The notes: a model not told the origin generated them from the letters alone. A DNA stretch of 64,000 bases from Dyadobacter beijingensis DSM 21582 (GCF_000382205.1 NZ_KB907788.1:992001-1056000); one strand, 5' to 3'. Numbered from the stretch's first letter, positions 1 to 11,432 are shown. Translations and numbers: made by a program.

Positions 1-1798
1 TCTGGCGAAGATCGGATTCCAGCACGGCCGACATTTCCTTCAATGCATTGATATCCAGCCGCACACCGGTGTTTTCCATCGACGCGAGTACTTTGGTCAA
101 CGGCATTTCCACCTCGTGGAAGAGCTTCGCCGCATTCACCTTCGGCAGCTCGCGGCTGAAAATCGTATTCAGCTGAAATGTGATATCGGCGTCCTCACCT
201 GCATATTGCGTAATCTCGGGAATGGCCACATCGCGCATATTGCCCTGTTTTCCACCCTTTTTACCGATCAGCGCCGTGATCGACACCGGTTCGTAGTTCA
301 GGTAGGACGCGGCCAGGATGTCCATTCCGTGGCGTTTGTCGGGTTCGAGCAGGTAATGCGCGAGCATCGTGTCGCTCAGTTTCCCGTGGACCTCGATGCC
401 GTAGTTTTTCAATATCAGCAGGTCATACTTGATATTCTGACCGATTTTTTCAATGTTTTCATTCTCAAAAACCGCGCGGAAATGCTCCACGATCTCCTGG
501 GCTTTTTCCCGGTCGGGCGGGACGGGAATGTAAAATGCCTCGCCGGCGAGGTAGGAGAACGACAGCCCTACGAGTTCGGCTTCGGTCGTGTCGAGCGAGG
601 TCGTTTCCGTGTCGAAACAAAATGCATCCTGCAACCCCAGGTAATGCGCGAGGCTCGTCATGAGCTCCGGCGTGTCCACGGTATGGTACCGGTGGAAAGT
701 ATTGTCGATCGTTCGTTTGGAAGTCGGGATGCGGAGCTCGCCGGTTTCCTCGGTCAATTCGCCGTCTGTAAGGTCGCCGCTGATCACCGCCGGTTGCTGG
801 CCGATCTCTCCCGTAGGATTACCGAAAATATCCAGCTGTCCCTGGGCGCTTTTGCGCGGAGCGGCGGTCCCGTTGGACCGTGCGGCAGGTGCCGGGGTGC
901 CGGTGGACCCGCCTGGCGAACCGCCCAGAATACGCGTTTTAAGCGTTTTGAATTCCAGTTCATCGAACAGCTCGGCGATCAGCTCGGCATTGGGGGCACA
1001 AATCGTGAGATCTTCGGCATCGAATGGTACCGGCACCTTGCAATCGATCGTTGCAAGTTGCTTGCTCAATATCGCCTTGTCGAAGTTCTCGCGCACTTTT
1101 TCACCGAGTTTGCCTTTGATTTCATCGGCGTGCGTGATCAGGTTTTCGATCGTATCATATTCCTGGATCAGTTTCTGGGCCGTTTTTTCGCCCACGCCGG
1201 GAATGCCGGGAATGTTATCGACGGCATCGCCCATCAGTCCGAGAATGTCGATAACCTGGTCGATACGCTGGATCTGCCAGCGATCGAGGATCTCCTGGAC
1301 GCCCAGCACTTCAGCGCCCTTGCCGAGGAATGCAGGCTTGTATATATGCACATATTGTTCGACCAGCTGCCCGTAATCCTTGTCGGGGGTCATCATAAAT
1401 ACCTCAAAACCCTCCCGCGACGCTTCTTTGGCGATGGTACCGATGATGTCATCGGCTTCGTACCCGTCCAGCTCCAGAATGGGAATGCACATGCCCCTCA
1501 GCAGGCGTTTTACAAGTGGGATTGCAACGGTAATGTCCTCAGGCTGAGCTTCTCGTTGCGCCTTGTATGCCTCAAACTGCACGTGGCGGAATGTAGGCGC
1601 GGCGGTGTCGAATGCAACGCCGATATGGGTGGGTTTTTCTTTCTGGAGTACTTCGAGCAGTGTGTTGGTGAAGCCGAAAACGGCACTGGTATTCAGTCCT
1701 TTTGAAGTGATGCGTGGCGCCTTGATGAACGCGAAATGTGCCCTGTAAATCAAGGCCATAGCGTCCAGCAGGAACAGCTTGTGAACGGGTTTTTCCAT
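1..1798 (-). CDS. polA: DNA polymerase I, N-terminal part (cut by window edge)
   Basis: Pol I fills gaps and removes primers during replication and repair. About 599 codons are visible. The gene starts at ATG 1798-1796 (MEKPVHKLFLLDAMALIYR) and runs off the left edge, so most of the polymerase domain is missing. The N-terminal third is a 5'-3' nuclease of FEN type, with the acidic signature GYEADDIIG and the helix-hairpin-helix-like segment GLMGDAVDNIPGIPG. The second part is a 3'-5' proofreading domain that looks active: Exo I is FDTETTSL, Exo II has NIKYD and Exo III has YAGED. A Gly/Pro/Ala-rich linker separates the two. The next gene is divergent, across a 386-base A+T-rich gap. Identity is firm; only the polymerase domain cannot be judged. 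Confidence 0.96.
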   Translation of the reverse strand, partial: MEKPVHKLFLLDAMALIYRAHFAFIKAPRITSKGLNTSAVFGFTNTLLEVLQKEKPTHIGVAFDTAAPTFRHVQFEAYKAQREAQPEDITVAIPLVKRLLRGMCIPILELDGYEADDIIGTIAKEASREGFEVFMMTPDKDYGQLVEQYVHIYKPAFLGKGAEVLGVQEILDRWQIQRIDQVIDILGLMGDAVDNIPGIPGVGEKTAQKLIQEYDTIENLITHADEIKGKLGEKVRENFDKAILSKQLATIDCKVPVPFDAEDLTICAPNAELIAELFDELEFKTLKTRILGGSPGGSTGTPAPAARSNGTAAPRKSAQGQLDIFGNPTGEIGQQPAVISGDLTDGELTEETGELRIPTSKRTIDNTFHRYHTVDTPELMTSLAHYLGLQDAFCFDTETTSLDTTEAELVGLSFSYLAGEAFYIPVPPDREKAQEIVEHFRAVFENENIEKIGQNIKYDLLILKNYGIEVHGKLSDTMLAHYLLEPDKRHGMDILAASYLNYEPVSITALIGKKGGKQGNMRDVAIPEITQYAGEDADITFQLNTIFSRELPKVNAAKLFHEVEMPLTKVLASMENTGVRLDINALKEMSAVLESDLRQ

Positions 1799-2184
1799 GA
1801 GGTAAGTTTATGATCGAAACTCAAATATAATGCAAGTACCACGACGGAAAAGGATTGCCGGAGGTTTTTTGTAGATTTAAGAGAGATGTACCAGCCGGAT
1901 AGTGCTTTTTATACTTATTAAATGTATTGTAAGTATAAAAAGTCTAATTCTTTTGATTGTAATATAATGTAAGAATAGTATTATCAGGTAGCCGCTTTTA
2001 ATAAGCTTAAAATGAATCGATAAGTATTAAATGGCTAATACTTATGATACGCATAGAAAGTATTTAAAGAATGTTATGAATTTAACTTATTGTATTTTTT
2101 GAAATACCAGAAGTATTTACCTAATGAAAAGTAAAAATATATTAACTGCTTGAATATCAATTGTATTTAAACCTGCCTTCGCCT
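1799..2184. other. A+T-rich intergenic island between polA and the oligopeptidase gene
   Basis: This divergent gap holds no convincing ORF. Its composition falls sharply to mostly A and T from about 1890 to 2160. It contains a perfect inverted repeat (1905-1942) and several variants of ATACTTA/TAAGTAT, for example near 2036-2048. Promoters for both neighbours must lie here, but I find no exact TAnnTTTG element at a convincing distance from either start. Similar islands occur at 20.4-20.7 kb and 27.2-27.6 kb. Confidence 0.6.
1905..1942. repeat. perfect 13-bp inverted repeat in A+T-rich island
   Basis: CTTTTTATACTTA at 1905-1917 is mirrored exactly by TAAGTATAAAAAG at 1930-1942, with a 12-base loop. 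The left arm differs by one base from a 14-mer found at 20483-20496 and 27527-27540. It could be a regulator-binding site, a weak terminator or part of a dispersed intergenic element. The sequence alone does not decide. Confidence 0.6.
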
Positions 2185-4329
2185 ATGAGAATTATTTGCT
2201 TACTTTTAACTGTTGTCATTTTTTCGTGTAACCAAAATAAACCCGTGAAACAAGTATATCAATGGCCGGGCGCCACACCGCCCGTAGCAGAGCAGAAAAA
2301 CCATGAAACCGGAATGCATGGCGACCACCGGAACGATGAATACTACTGGATGGCCGACTTCTTCCGGGAAGGTCCTGATAGCGATAAAGTGGTGGAGTAC
2401 CTCAAAGCCGAAAACGCGTACACGGATACCATGATGGCCGGTACCGCGAAATTTCAGGAGTCGCTGTTCGCGGAAATGAAGGGACGCATCAAGGAAAAGG
2501 ACGAGTCGGTGCCGGTGTTCAGCAATGGGTATTGGTATTACACCCGCAGCGAGGAAGGGGAACAGTATTTCAAATATTGCCGCAAAAAGGGGACGCTCGA
2601 AGCGAAAGAGGAGATCCTGCTCGACGTCGATAAAATGGCTGAGGGGCATTCGTATTATTCTGCGGCCGGTTTCAATGTTAGTCCGGATAACAAGCTGCTG
2701 GCTTACGGCGTGGACACGGTTTCGAGACGGCAGTATACATTGTATGTGAAGAACCTGGAAACCGGCGAGCATTATGCCGACAAAATTTACCCGACGAGCG
2801 GCGGTTCGGAATGGGGAAATGATAACAAAACGCTGTTTTACACGGCTACCAATCCGAAAACGCTCCTGAGCGAGAAGATCAAGCGCCATACGCTGGGCGC
2901 GGACGCGAAAAAGGACGTCGTGGTGTACAATGAGAAGGACAAGAGTAACTATATAGGCGTAGGCAAAACGAAGTCGGAAAAATACATTGTGATCGCTTCG
3001 TCGGCCACGATGTCGTCGGAGTACCTGATCCTCGATGCCGATAAGCCCGAAGGCAAGTTCGAGGTGTTTCAGCCCCGGATGAAGGACGTGCTGTACGATG
3101 TGGACCATCAGGGTGATAAGTTCCTGATTGTGACCAATAAAGACGCATTGAATTTCCGGTTGATGGAAACGCCGGTCAACAAAACGGGTGTCGAAAACTG
3201 GAAAGAAGTGATCCCGAACCGGGCCGACGTGCTGCTGGAAGGCATCGATGTTTTTAAGGACTATCTCGTCATTACCGAGCGAAAAAACGGACTTTTGCAG
3301 CTCAGAATCCGCAATATCAACAGTAATGCCGAACACTACGTCGATTTCGGGGAGCCAGCTTACACGGCTTACGCGGGTTCCAATCCCGAATACAACAGCG
3401 CCAACCTCCGCTACATTTACACGTCGCTGACGACGCCGAGCTCGGTGTATGATTATGACATGGACAGCCGGGCGAAGGAACTGAAAAAGCGCCAGGAAGT
3501 GGTGGGCGGCTACAATCCGGAAGAATATGTAACGGAACGTTTGTACGCGACCGTGCGCGACGGCGTGAAGGTGCCCATTTCGGTGGTTTATAAAAAGGGA
3601 ACCCCCAAAAGCGCCGATACGCCGCTGCTGCTGTACGCTTACGGCTCGTACGGCAACAGCATGGACGCCGCATTCAGCAGCACACGCCTGAGCCTGCTCA
3701 ACCGCGGGTTCATCTATGCGCTCGCACACATACGAGGCGGGCAGGAAATGGGCCGTCAGTGGTACGAGGACGGCAAGATGTTCAAAAAGAAGAACACGTT
3801 CAATGATTTTATCGACTGTGCGGAACACCTCATTAAGGAAAACTATACTTCCAAAGCGCATTTGTTCGCGGAAGGCGGTAGCGCCGGCGGCCTCCTCATG
3901 GGAGCTATCAGCAACCTGCGCCCCGATCTCTGGCGCGGCATTATCGCCGACGTGCCGTTCGTAGATGTGGTCACGACCATGCTTGACGAAAGCATCCCGT
4001 TGACTACCAACGAGTTCGACGAATGGGGTAACCCGAAAAACAAGGACTCGTACGACTATATGAAGTCCTACTCGCCGTACGATAACGTTGAGAAAAAAGC
4101 ATATCCCAACATGCTCGTAACCACCGGATTGCACGACAGCCAGGTGCAATATTTCGAGCCCGCCAAATGGGTTGCGCGCCTCCGCACGCATAAAACCGAT
4201 AACAATGTGCTGCTATTGAAAACAAACATGGAAGCCGGCCACGGCGGCGCCTCGGGACGGTTTGACTATCTCAAAGAGATTGCTTTGCAGTTCGCGTTCA
4301 TGTTCGCGCTGGAAGGGATTAGCGAGTAG
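2185..4329 (+). CDS. oligopeptidase B-like S9A serine peptidase, predicted lipoprotein
   Basis: A 714-residue prolyl-oligopeptidase-family enzyme that cleaves short peptides, by family after basic residues. The start is ATG 2185; the in-frame TTG at 2161 would put extra residues before a good lipoprotein signal (MRIICLLLTVVIFSC, lipid anchor at Cys15). The N-terminal propeller has the OpB-like stretch RIKEKDESVPVFSNGYWYY. The catalytic domain has Ser566 in GGSAGG, Asp651 in LHDSQ and His686 in GHGGASG. The spacings of 85 and 35 residues equal those of E. coli OpB (Ser532, Asp617, His652), so the enzyme is probably active. The predicted lipid anchor is unusual because classical OpB is cytosolic. 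The gene is monocistronic, convergent with metY across a strong hairpin. Confidence 0.93.
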   Translation: MRIICLLLTVVIFSCNQNKPVKQVYQWPGATPPVAEQKNHETGMHGDHRNDEYYWMADFFREGPDSDKVVEYLKAENAYTDTMMAGTAKFQESLFAEMKGRIKEKDESVPVFSNGYWYYTRSEEGEQYFKYCRKKGTLEAKEEILLDVDKMAEGHSYYSAAGFNVSPDNKLLAYGVDTVSRRQYTLYVKNLETGEHYADKIYPTSGGSEWGNDNKTLFYTATNPKTLLSEKIKRHTLGADAKKDVVVYNEKDKSNYIGVGKTKSEKYIVIASSATMSSEYLILDADKPEGKFEVFQPRMKDVLYDVDHQGDKFLIVTNKDALNFRLMETPVNKTGVENWKEVIPNRADVLLEGIDVFKDYLVITERKNGLLQLRIRNINSNAEHYVDFGEPAYTAYAGSNPEYNSANLRYIYTSLTTPSSVYDYDMDSRAKELKKRQEVVGGYNPEEYVTERLYATVRDGVKVPISVVYKKGTPKSADTPLLLYAYGSYGNSMDAAFSSTRLSLLNRGFIYALAHIRGGQEMGRQWYEDGKMFKKKNTFNDFIDCAEHLIKENYTSKAHLFAEGGSAGGLLMGAISNLRPDLWRGIIADVPFVDVVTTMLDESIPLTTNEFDEWGNPKNKDSYDYMKSYSPYDNVEKKAYPNMLVTTGLHDSQVQYFEPAKWVARLRTHKTDNNVLLLKTNMEAGHGGASGRFDYLKEIALQFAFMFALEGISE

Positions 4330-4360
4330 GAATGACGCTTTTCTGAATGAATGAATGGCC

Positions 4361-4405
4361 GAATGATTGACTGATTGAATAAAATATTCGGTCAGTCAAT
4401 CATTC
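4361..4405. terminator. bidirectional terminator hairpin between oligopeptidase and metY
   Basis: The arms 4361-4381 and 4385-4405 form a 21-bp stem with a 3-base AAA loop. Fourteen outer pairs are perfect (GAATGATTGACTGA against its complement), followed by two G-T wobbles and five more pairs. It lies 32 bases after the oligopeptidase stop and 32 bases after the metY stop on the other strand, as expected for a shared terminator of convergent genes. Confidence 0.85.
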
Positions 4406-4436
4406 CCGTTCCACGGCGGGTCATTCAATATTAAAC

Positions 4437-6435
<1,999 letters not shown>

Positions 6436-6474
6436 TACAAAAACAGGGCCGGACAGGTTTCACCGGTTGCCAAC

Positions 6475-6999
6475 TTATTTAGCCATGACATTGTAAAAGT
6501 TGTAATCGGTCATGGGTGCGTCGGTGAATCCGAGGTTGCGGCCCATCGTGATGATCTGCCCGCGATGGTAAGTCGTGTGGTTTACGACGTGCATAATATA
6601 TTCGAAGTTCGGAAAGTTGCTTTGGAACCACTGGCTTTCGACGAGCGTCTCACGCTGGATTTGTTCGGTCGAAAGGCTTTCAATGTATTCCGCAAGCTCC
6701 TGAGATTGCGCCATAAGCGCATCAAAGGTCGCTTCAAGGTCTCCGTCGAAATCCTGGCCGGTATAATGGCTGGTCGGATCGATGACCGAGAGCCAGTAGC
6801 GCTGTGTTTCAAGTATGTGAATGAGTGTGAGACGAATCGTCGAAAAGCTCGATTTTAACTCAATTTCGAGGATTTCGGCCGGTTTGGTGCGAAGCCAGTT
6901 GATCAAAGTGCAGTTGGCCCAATGGTTGTAATCAGCGAAATTTTTCATCGCGTAAGCCAGACTTTTTTCTGCGGTCGGAATTTCAATTATCGTTGACAT
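6475..6999 (-). CDS. DinB/YfiT-type four-helix metal-binding protein
   Basis: A 174-residue DinB-superfamily protein. Family members are cytosolic and often linked to thiol transfer or damage response; the substrate here is unknown. The start is ATG 6999 (MSTIIEIPTAEKSLAY); the in-frame ATG at 7047 adds an unlikely hydrophobic leader. The helix FADYNHWANCTLINWL near the N-terminus, the middle histidine in LIHILETQRYW and the C-terminal HVVNHTTYHRGQ supply the usual His triad for a metal. It lies 67 bases downstream of the WYL regulator gene on the same strand, a common pairing in Bacteroidota. That suggests regulation by this neighbour. Confidence 0.88.
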   Translation of the reverse strand: MSTIIEIPTAEKSLAYAMKNFADYNHWANCTLINWLRTKPAEILEIELKSSFSTIRLTLIHILETQRYWLSVIDPTSHYTGQDFDGDLEATFDALMAQSQELAEYIESLSTEQIQRETLVESQWFQSNFPNFEYIMHVVNHTTYHRGQIITMGRNLGFTDAPMTDYNFYNVMAK

Positions 7000-7066
7000 A
7001 GCTTCTTTGTTTAGGTACAATACAAAGAAAAGATAGGGTTGTGACAACCCTGTGTCAGCAGGAAAA

Positions 7067-8014
7067 TCAAAGGCCTAAATTTTCGGTAATTTTTTCGGTG
7101 AGGCCCCTGACAATCGTTTTGAGCGCTTCCGGTTCCAGGATCCGGGCTTCCGGTGCCATCATCATATACCACCGCGCAAACCAGTCGAGCGAAGGGCTGA
7201 GGAATGTCATTTCAATGCAATCTTCTTTTTCGACCTCGGAAGCGAACCCGTAGTAGCTCCGCTGCTCGCGCATGTAGCGCGCCGCACGCTTGCTCACATG
7301 TATGCGCACGAGCCGCATGTTTTCATTCTCCCAGCTGTCGTGCATGAAATCTTTGAGCGACCCATGCTGGTGTACAAACGGCCGGTCGGTAATGTCGCAT
7401 TGGAGGATGCGGTCGGAGCGAAAATTGCGGTAATCGTTTCGCAGATGGCAGAATGCGATGGTGTACCAATAGTTGTTTTCGTGGTAAACGCCCACCGGCT
7501 CGATCACCCTTTCTCCCGGCTGTTCGGCGCTCAGTGCTACGTAGAGGATTTTGGCTATTTTCCGTTCGGAAATGCTTTTAAGCAAAATATCGAGCGTATT
7601 GCTGTTGGGCTGGTGAAATGCCCCCGGACGGTGCCGTACCTCGATATGGTTTTCCAGGTTCTCCACCATCGATTTTTCCGTACTTCTCAATACCGCCTTG
7701 ATCTTGTACATTGCCGATTGATAATGCGACTGTGTCGAAAGATCAGTGAATTTCTCCATTAGTTTTTCGGCGGTAATGAATGTACGCGCCTCTTCCTTCG
7801 TAAACATGACGGGAGGCAGGCGGTAGCCGTCCATAATGGAATAGCCCACGCCTGCCTCGCCGATAATGGGTACGCCTGCTTCCGCAAGTGAATTAATGTC
7901 GCGGTACACCGTCCTCAAACTGATCTCGAAACGTTCCGCCAGGTCCTGTGCCTTGACAATTTTGCGGGATTGAAGCTGGATCAGGATAGCTGTAATGCGG
8001 TCGAAACGGTTCAT
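7067..8014 (-). CDS. HTH plus WYL-domain transcriptional regulator (YafY type)
   Basis: A 315-residue DNA-binding regulator. The start is ATG 8014 (MNRFDRITAILIQLQ), the canonical beginning of this family; the ATG at 8041 adds nine extra residues. Residues 1-60 form a DeoR-like winged helix (KIVKAQDLAERFEISLRTVY). The central and C-terminal part is a WYL ligand-sensing domain with NYWYTIAFCHLR and the following RNFRSDRI. Such proteins respond to nucleic acid or small-molecule ligands. It is 36 bases after the LLM oxidoreductase stop and directly before dinB, so these genes may be one transcript. Confidence 0.9.
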   Translation of the reverse strand: MNRFDRITAILIQLQSRKIVKAQDLAERFEISLRTVYRDINSLAEAGVPIIGEAGVGYSIMDGYRLPPVMFTKEEARTFITAEKLMEKFTDLSTQSHYQSAMYKIKAVLRSTEKSMVENLENHIEVRHRPGAFHQPNSNTLDILLKSISERKIAKILYVALSAEQPGERVIEPVGVYHENNYWYTIAFCHLRNDYRNFRSDRILQCDITDRPFVHQHGSLKDFMHDSWENENMRLVRIHVSKRAARYMREQRSYYGFASEVEKEDCIEMTFLSPSLDWFARWYMMMAPEARILEPEALKTIVRGLTEKITENLGL

Positions 8015-8050
8015 GGGTGTCGGTGAAGGAATGTCCGGCACAAATTAAGG

Positions 8051-9064
8051 TTAAAGAACCGGTTCTCTCAAATTAAATGCCCCGGAAATGAGTTCGAACG
8101 ATTTGACACGGTTCCCGAAGGTGTCGGCCATGGTCGAGATCATCACCTCGTCGGCTTCGAATTCCGTCGCCAGGCGGGTCAGTTGCTCTTTCACCGAGTC
8201 CGGCGTACCCGAAACGATGCGCCCGCTGTTGTACCGGATGCGTTCCAGCTCGCCGGAATTGAACTGGTATTTCCGCACGGTTTCCGGGTCAGGAAACGGC
8301 CCGAATTTACCGCGCTCGAATTCTACGAGCACATAATCCATCATTTTGCGCATTAATGCCGCTTCTTCCTCGGTTTCGGCACATAGTGTGAATGCAGCAA
8401 TGATCACCTTCGGCTTTTCCAGCTGGTCCGATGGACGGAAATGGCGTTTATATTCTTCCACCACATCCGGCTTCACAAAGCCGTTGATGAATTTCGCCAC
8501 GGCCAGGCCCATGCCGAAGCGGGCGGCGATCTTGCTGCTGCCCCCGCTGGAACTCAGTATCCATTGCTCGGGGATCGTTTGCGATTGCGGCGTGGCATAA
8601 ATAAAACCGCGCTCCGTGCCGGCCGTATCGCGGAAAAAATGCTGCAAATGTTCGAGCTGGCGGAGATAGCTGCTTTCACTGAAATCATTGGACGGGTTCA
8701 GCAGCGAAGAGGTAACGCGGTCGGTGCCGGGTGCGCGGCCCATGCCGAGGTCGATGCGGCCGGGATACAGCGTTTCGAGCATTCGGAAATTTTCAGCCAC
8801 CTTCAATGCGCTGTGATTAGGTAGCATGATACCGCCTGAACCCACGCGGATATGGCTCGTTACACCGGCCAGTTTGACCATCAGGACTTCCGGCGCAGAG
8901 CCTGCGATAAACGTTGAATTATGATGTTCGGAAACCCAGAAACGGCTGTAACCGAGCTCTTCGGCGAGTTTTGCCGTGGTAATGGTTTCCTGAATGGCCT
9001 CCCGCACATCCGATCCGTGCCGGACGACGGATTGGTCGAGAATACCCAGTTTGAAATGCTTCAT
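8051..9064 (-). CDS. LLM-class flavin-dependent oxidoreductase (luciferase-like)
   Basis: A 337-residue luciferase-like monooxygenase of the group-1 type with MsnO8/YhbW-like features. It would use FMNH2 supplied by a reductase; the substrate is unknown. The start is ATG 9064 (MKHFKLGILDQS), rather than the in-frame ATG at 9115 that gives an atypical leader. Recognisable pieces are YSRFWVSEHHNSTFIAGS near residue 45, RVGSGGIMLPNHSALKVAE near 78 and GRIDLGMGRAPGTDR near 105. A reductase of the FMN-reductase family lies further along the same strand, but whether the two act together is only an inference from proximity. Confidence 0.9.
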   Translation of the reverse strand: MKHFKLGILDQSVVRHGSDVREAIQETITTAKLAEELGYSRFWVSEHHNSTFIAGSAPEVLMVKLAGVTSHIRVGSGGIMLPNHSALKVAENFRMLETLYPGRIDLGMGRAPGTDRVTSSLLNPSNDFSESSYLRQLEHLQHFFRDTAGTERGFIYATPQSQTIPEQWILSSSGGSSKIAARFGMGLAVAKFINGFVKPDVVEEYKRHFRPSDQLEKPKVIIAAFTLCAETEEEAALMRKMMDYVLVEFERGKFGPFPDPETVRKYQFNSGELERIRYNSGRIVSGTPDSVKEQLTRLATEFEADEVMISTMADTFGNRVKSFELISGAFNLREPVL

Positions 9065-9176
9065 AAGATCAAGAGTGATTTGAAGCATAACACGGCATAC
9101 CTGGTTTCTATTCACGCCAGGGCATCAAATGGCCTTTCCCGGGGGATAGTAACGTTCAGGCGACGGGTAGGGGAGG

Positions 9177-9614
9177 TCAGGGAACGCGGTCCCAGTAGGT
9201 ACTCCGGCCTAACAGCGGGATGCCTACATAGCTGCGGACTTCCATCTTCTCCTTGCGAAGCCGGATCAGGCAATTGTACGTCTTCCCGCTCTTGGGGTCA
9301 TACATTTTTCCATCGTCCCAGATATCTTCGCTAAAGACGAAGTTGTTTAGCAGGTTGGCGTGAAGAAGGTTGCGGCCCCGCAGCTTCTCGTTGGAGTTAC
9401 GCGCGTCTTTGCGTGAGGTTTTTCCGTCAGCTTCGAAAAGGTCTTCGGCCCACACCAAGCGACCGAAATACTCCTCCCCGTTTTTGTAAATTTCGATGCG
9501 GGTGTCTTTCTCTTCATTCACCCACTCGCCGACGATCCTGTCCGCCACGATAATCTGCGATTCGGCGGGCAGGAAGTTTACGAAAAAAAATATAGTAAAA
9601 AGTATTTTTAACAT
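9177..9614 (-). CDS. DUF2147 family secreted protein
   Basis: A 145-residue protein with a cleavable signal peptide (MLKILFTIFFFVNFLPAESQ) followed by one DUF2147 domain. The core pattern of the family is visible: IVGEWVNEEKDTRIEIYKN, GRLVWAEDL, GRNLL, WDDGKMYDPKSGKTYNC and a C-terminal GRSTYWDRV. This is a small lipocalin-like beta-barrel domain of unknown function, exported to the periplasm or beyond. The full length is normal for the family. It lies 112 bases before the LLM gene on the same strand and probably has its own promoter in the long upstream gap. Confidence 0.85.
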   Translation of the reverse strand: MLKILFTIFFFVNFLPAESQIIVADRIVGEWVNEEKDTRIEIYKNGEEYFGRLVWAEDLFEADGKTSRKDARNSNEKLRGRNLLHANLLNNFVFSEDIWDDGKMYDPKSGKTYNCLIRLRKEKMEVRSYVGIPLLGRSTYWDRVP

Positions 9615-10138
9615 TCTGATAACTGGCTTCGGGTTAGACTGTCAGATTTTGAAGCCCTTAAAAATGTGCAATTTAAATTTGTCTAAAACTTTACTCTGTT
9701 AACCATTGCAAATATCGAATCGCCAAATTTGGCTCTAATTCGCTTGTTTTTAACGACGGTCTTTTATCTAACAATGATAGATTTCGTATTTAACACTGTT
9801 AATCGCTCTCCCCGCTTGCCCATCACCAGTTAAAATCCTATCTTAATCGATTGTTGGTGTGACAATATACGACTGTTATTGAAATTACAAAAACAGAACT
9901 TTTCCAAGAACGCATATCGGAAAGGATTGCGCTGTCCCGCGGACGTTATCGCGGAACCTTTTGTGCGGTATTTTTATAGCAAAATGTGTTCCGGGCCCCT
10001 TCCATTACGGCGTAGTATTTAATGGGTTACATTTTTCTTTCTGTTCCGTGTAGAATTTGATCGGCTGGAATTGTTTTTTATAGAATTAGTTGTCTTTTTT
10101 AATCGTTTTTTTGAGCATTCCAGATAAATAGCTGCATC
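9615..10138. other. 524-base divergent intergenic region, no gene seen
   Basis: No credible ORF is seen. A perfect small palindrome TTAACA-C-TGTTAA lies at 9790-9802, and a 5-bp stem (CCGCG/CGCGG) near 9940. The region must carry promoters for the DUF2147 gene (left) and the histidine kinase gene (right). The leader before the kinase start (about 10060-10138) is T-rich. I find no exact TAnnTTTG near either start. Confidence 0.5.
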
Positions 10139-11368
10139 ATGAGTATCATCAAAGCACCCGTTCCCGATAATGAAATGGAGCGTCTGCTGAGCCTTTCGGA
10201 ACTGGATATTGATTATTCCGACCATCAGGTCACTTTTCAGGACCTCGCCAAGCTGGCCGCGAAGGTCACCGGGACAAGGATTTCCCTCGTTAACCTGATC
10301 GATTCGCTTACGCAATGGACGATTTCGAACTACGGGTTCGACATCGACCAGATGCTGCGCGAAGATTCCGTTTGCCAGTACACCATCATGGAAACGGACC
10401 ATTTTGAAGTAGGCGACCTCAGCCTCGACGAACGTTTCAAGGATAAAGGGTACGTTAAAGGGGAACCCCGCGTGAAATATTACTATGGAATCCCACTCAA
10501 AACGAGCGATGGCCTGCAGATAGGTGCATTGTGCGTGCTTGATCAGGAATGTAAAACGCTGGAACCCGAGAAGATCGAACTACTGAAAATCATTGCGAAC
10601 GAAATCGTCTCGCGATTGAAAACGCATAAAGTGCTCGAAAACCTGAAAAGAAAGCTGCTGGAAGCGCGCCAGACCCAGAAGAAGGTTGCGCATGACATAC
10701 GCGGGCCGTTGGGCGGCATCGTTGGCCTCGCACAGATCATCCGTGATCAGGGAGAGGACAATCGCATGGACGAAGTGCTTGAATTCATCAACCTCATCCA
10801 CAAAAGCGGCAATTCCATCCTCGATCTGGCTGAGGAGATCCTCGAATCACACAACGATTCTCCCAAAACCCCGGATTCGCAGAAGGTGTGGATCGCGCAG
10901 GGCTTCACACTGACCATTTTCAAGGATAAAATAGAGAAGCTTTACGGGCCTCAGGCGAAGCACAAGGACATTCGTTTCGAGGTGCATACCAGCCCATTGA
11001 CCGAGAATATTCATTTTTCCAAAAGCAAACTCCTGCAAATCACAGGTAACCTCATTTCCAACGCCATGAAATTTACGCCGCCGGGAGGCGCGGTGACGGT
11101 GGACCTGCATTTGCTGATCGACCCGGCCCGGCCTGTGCTGCACATTTCGGTGCGGGATACCGGCATTGGCATTGGTGACGAGAGTATTCAGGCCATATTG
11201 CTGGGTAATGCCTCGTCCACGGACGGTACGGGCGGGGAGCAGGGCTTCGGGTTCGGGCTGGCGCTGGTGAAGCATCTGGTGGACAGCCTTGCCGGGCGGA
11301 TCAACATCACTTCCGAGCCGGGCATCGGGACCAATTTCGAAGTGTACCTGCCGCAGAACATTTATTAG
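10139..11368 (+). CDS. soluble GAF-domain sensor histidine kinase
   Basis: A 409-residue histidine kinase without a signal peptide or membrane helix, so it should sense an intracellular cue. Residues about 20-165 form a GAF domain (VTGTRISLVNLIDSLTQWTI, DSVCQYTI, YYYGIPLKTSDGLQIGALCV). A short coiled linker leads to the H-box KKVAHDIRGPLGG with phospho-acceptor His185. The ATPase part has the N-box ITGNLISNAMKFTPPGG, the G1 box DTGIGIGD and the G2 box GFGFGLALVKHLVD. It has no receiver domain, and no response-regulator gene is adjacent, so it is an orphan kinase. It ends 64 bases before the RNA methyltransferase start, on the same strand. Confidence 0.92.
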   Translation: MSIIKAPVPDNEMERLLSLSELDIDYSDHQVTFQDLAKLAAKVTGTRISLVNLIDSLTQWTISNYGFDIDQMLREDSVCQYTIMETDHFEVGDLSLDERFKDKGYVKGEPRVKYYYGIPLKTSDGLQIGALCVLDQECKTLEPEKIELLKIIANEIVSRLKTHKVLENLKRKLLEARQTQKKVAHDIRGPLGGIVGLAQIIRDQGEDNRMDEVLEFINLIHKSGNSILDLAEEILESHNDSPKTPDSQKVWIAQGFTLTIFKDKIEKLYGPQAKHKDIRFEVHTSPLTENIHFSKSKLLQITGNLISNAMKFTPPGGAVTVDLHLLIDPARPVLHISVRDTGIGIGDESIQAILLGNASSTDGTGGEQGFGFGLALVKHLVDSLAGRINITSEPGIGTNFEVYLPQNIY

Positions 11369-11432
11369 CGGATTTTGCATTGTTGCCGATCAGTCGCCAA
11401 TTTTGTCCCGTGTTTTACCTGGAAAAAAAGTT

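Noticed and set aside
116..1705. 529-codon open frame on the + strand
   Set aside because: It is antisense to polA, whose minus-strand frame carries all exonuclease motifs. The + frame has low-complexity Arg/Phe/Val-rich sequence and no recognisable family.
2206..4191. 661-codon open frame on the minus strand
   Set aside because: Shadow of the oligopeptidase gene; His/Arg/Val-rich with no domain, while the sense frame has a complete catalytic triad.
10019..10402. 127-codon minus-strand frame near the histidine kinase start
   Set aside because: It overlaps the kinase GAF domain and its leader, and its product ends in a poly-Asn/Ser/Lys tail derived from T-rich leader DNA.
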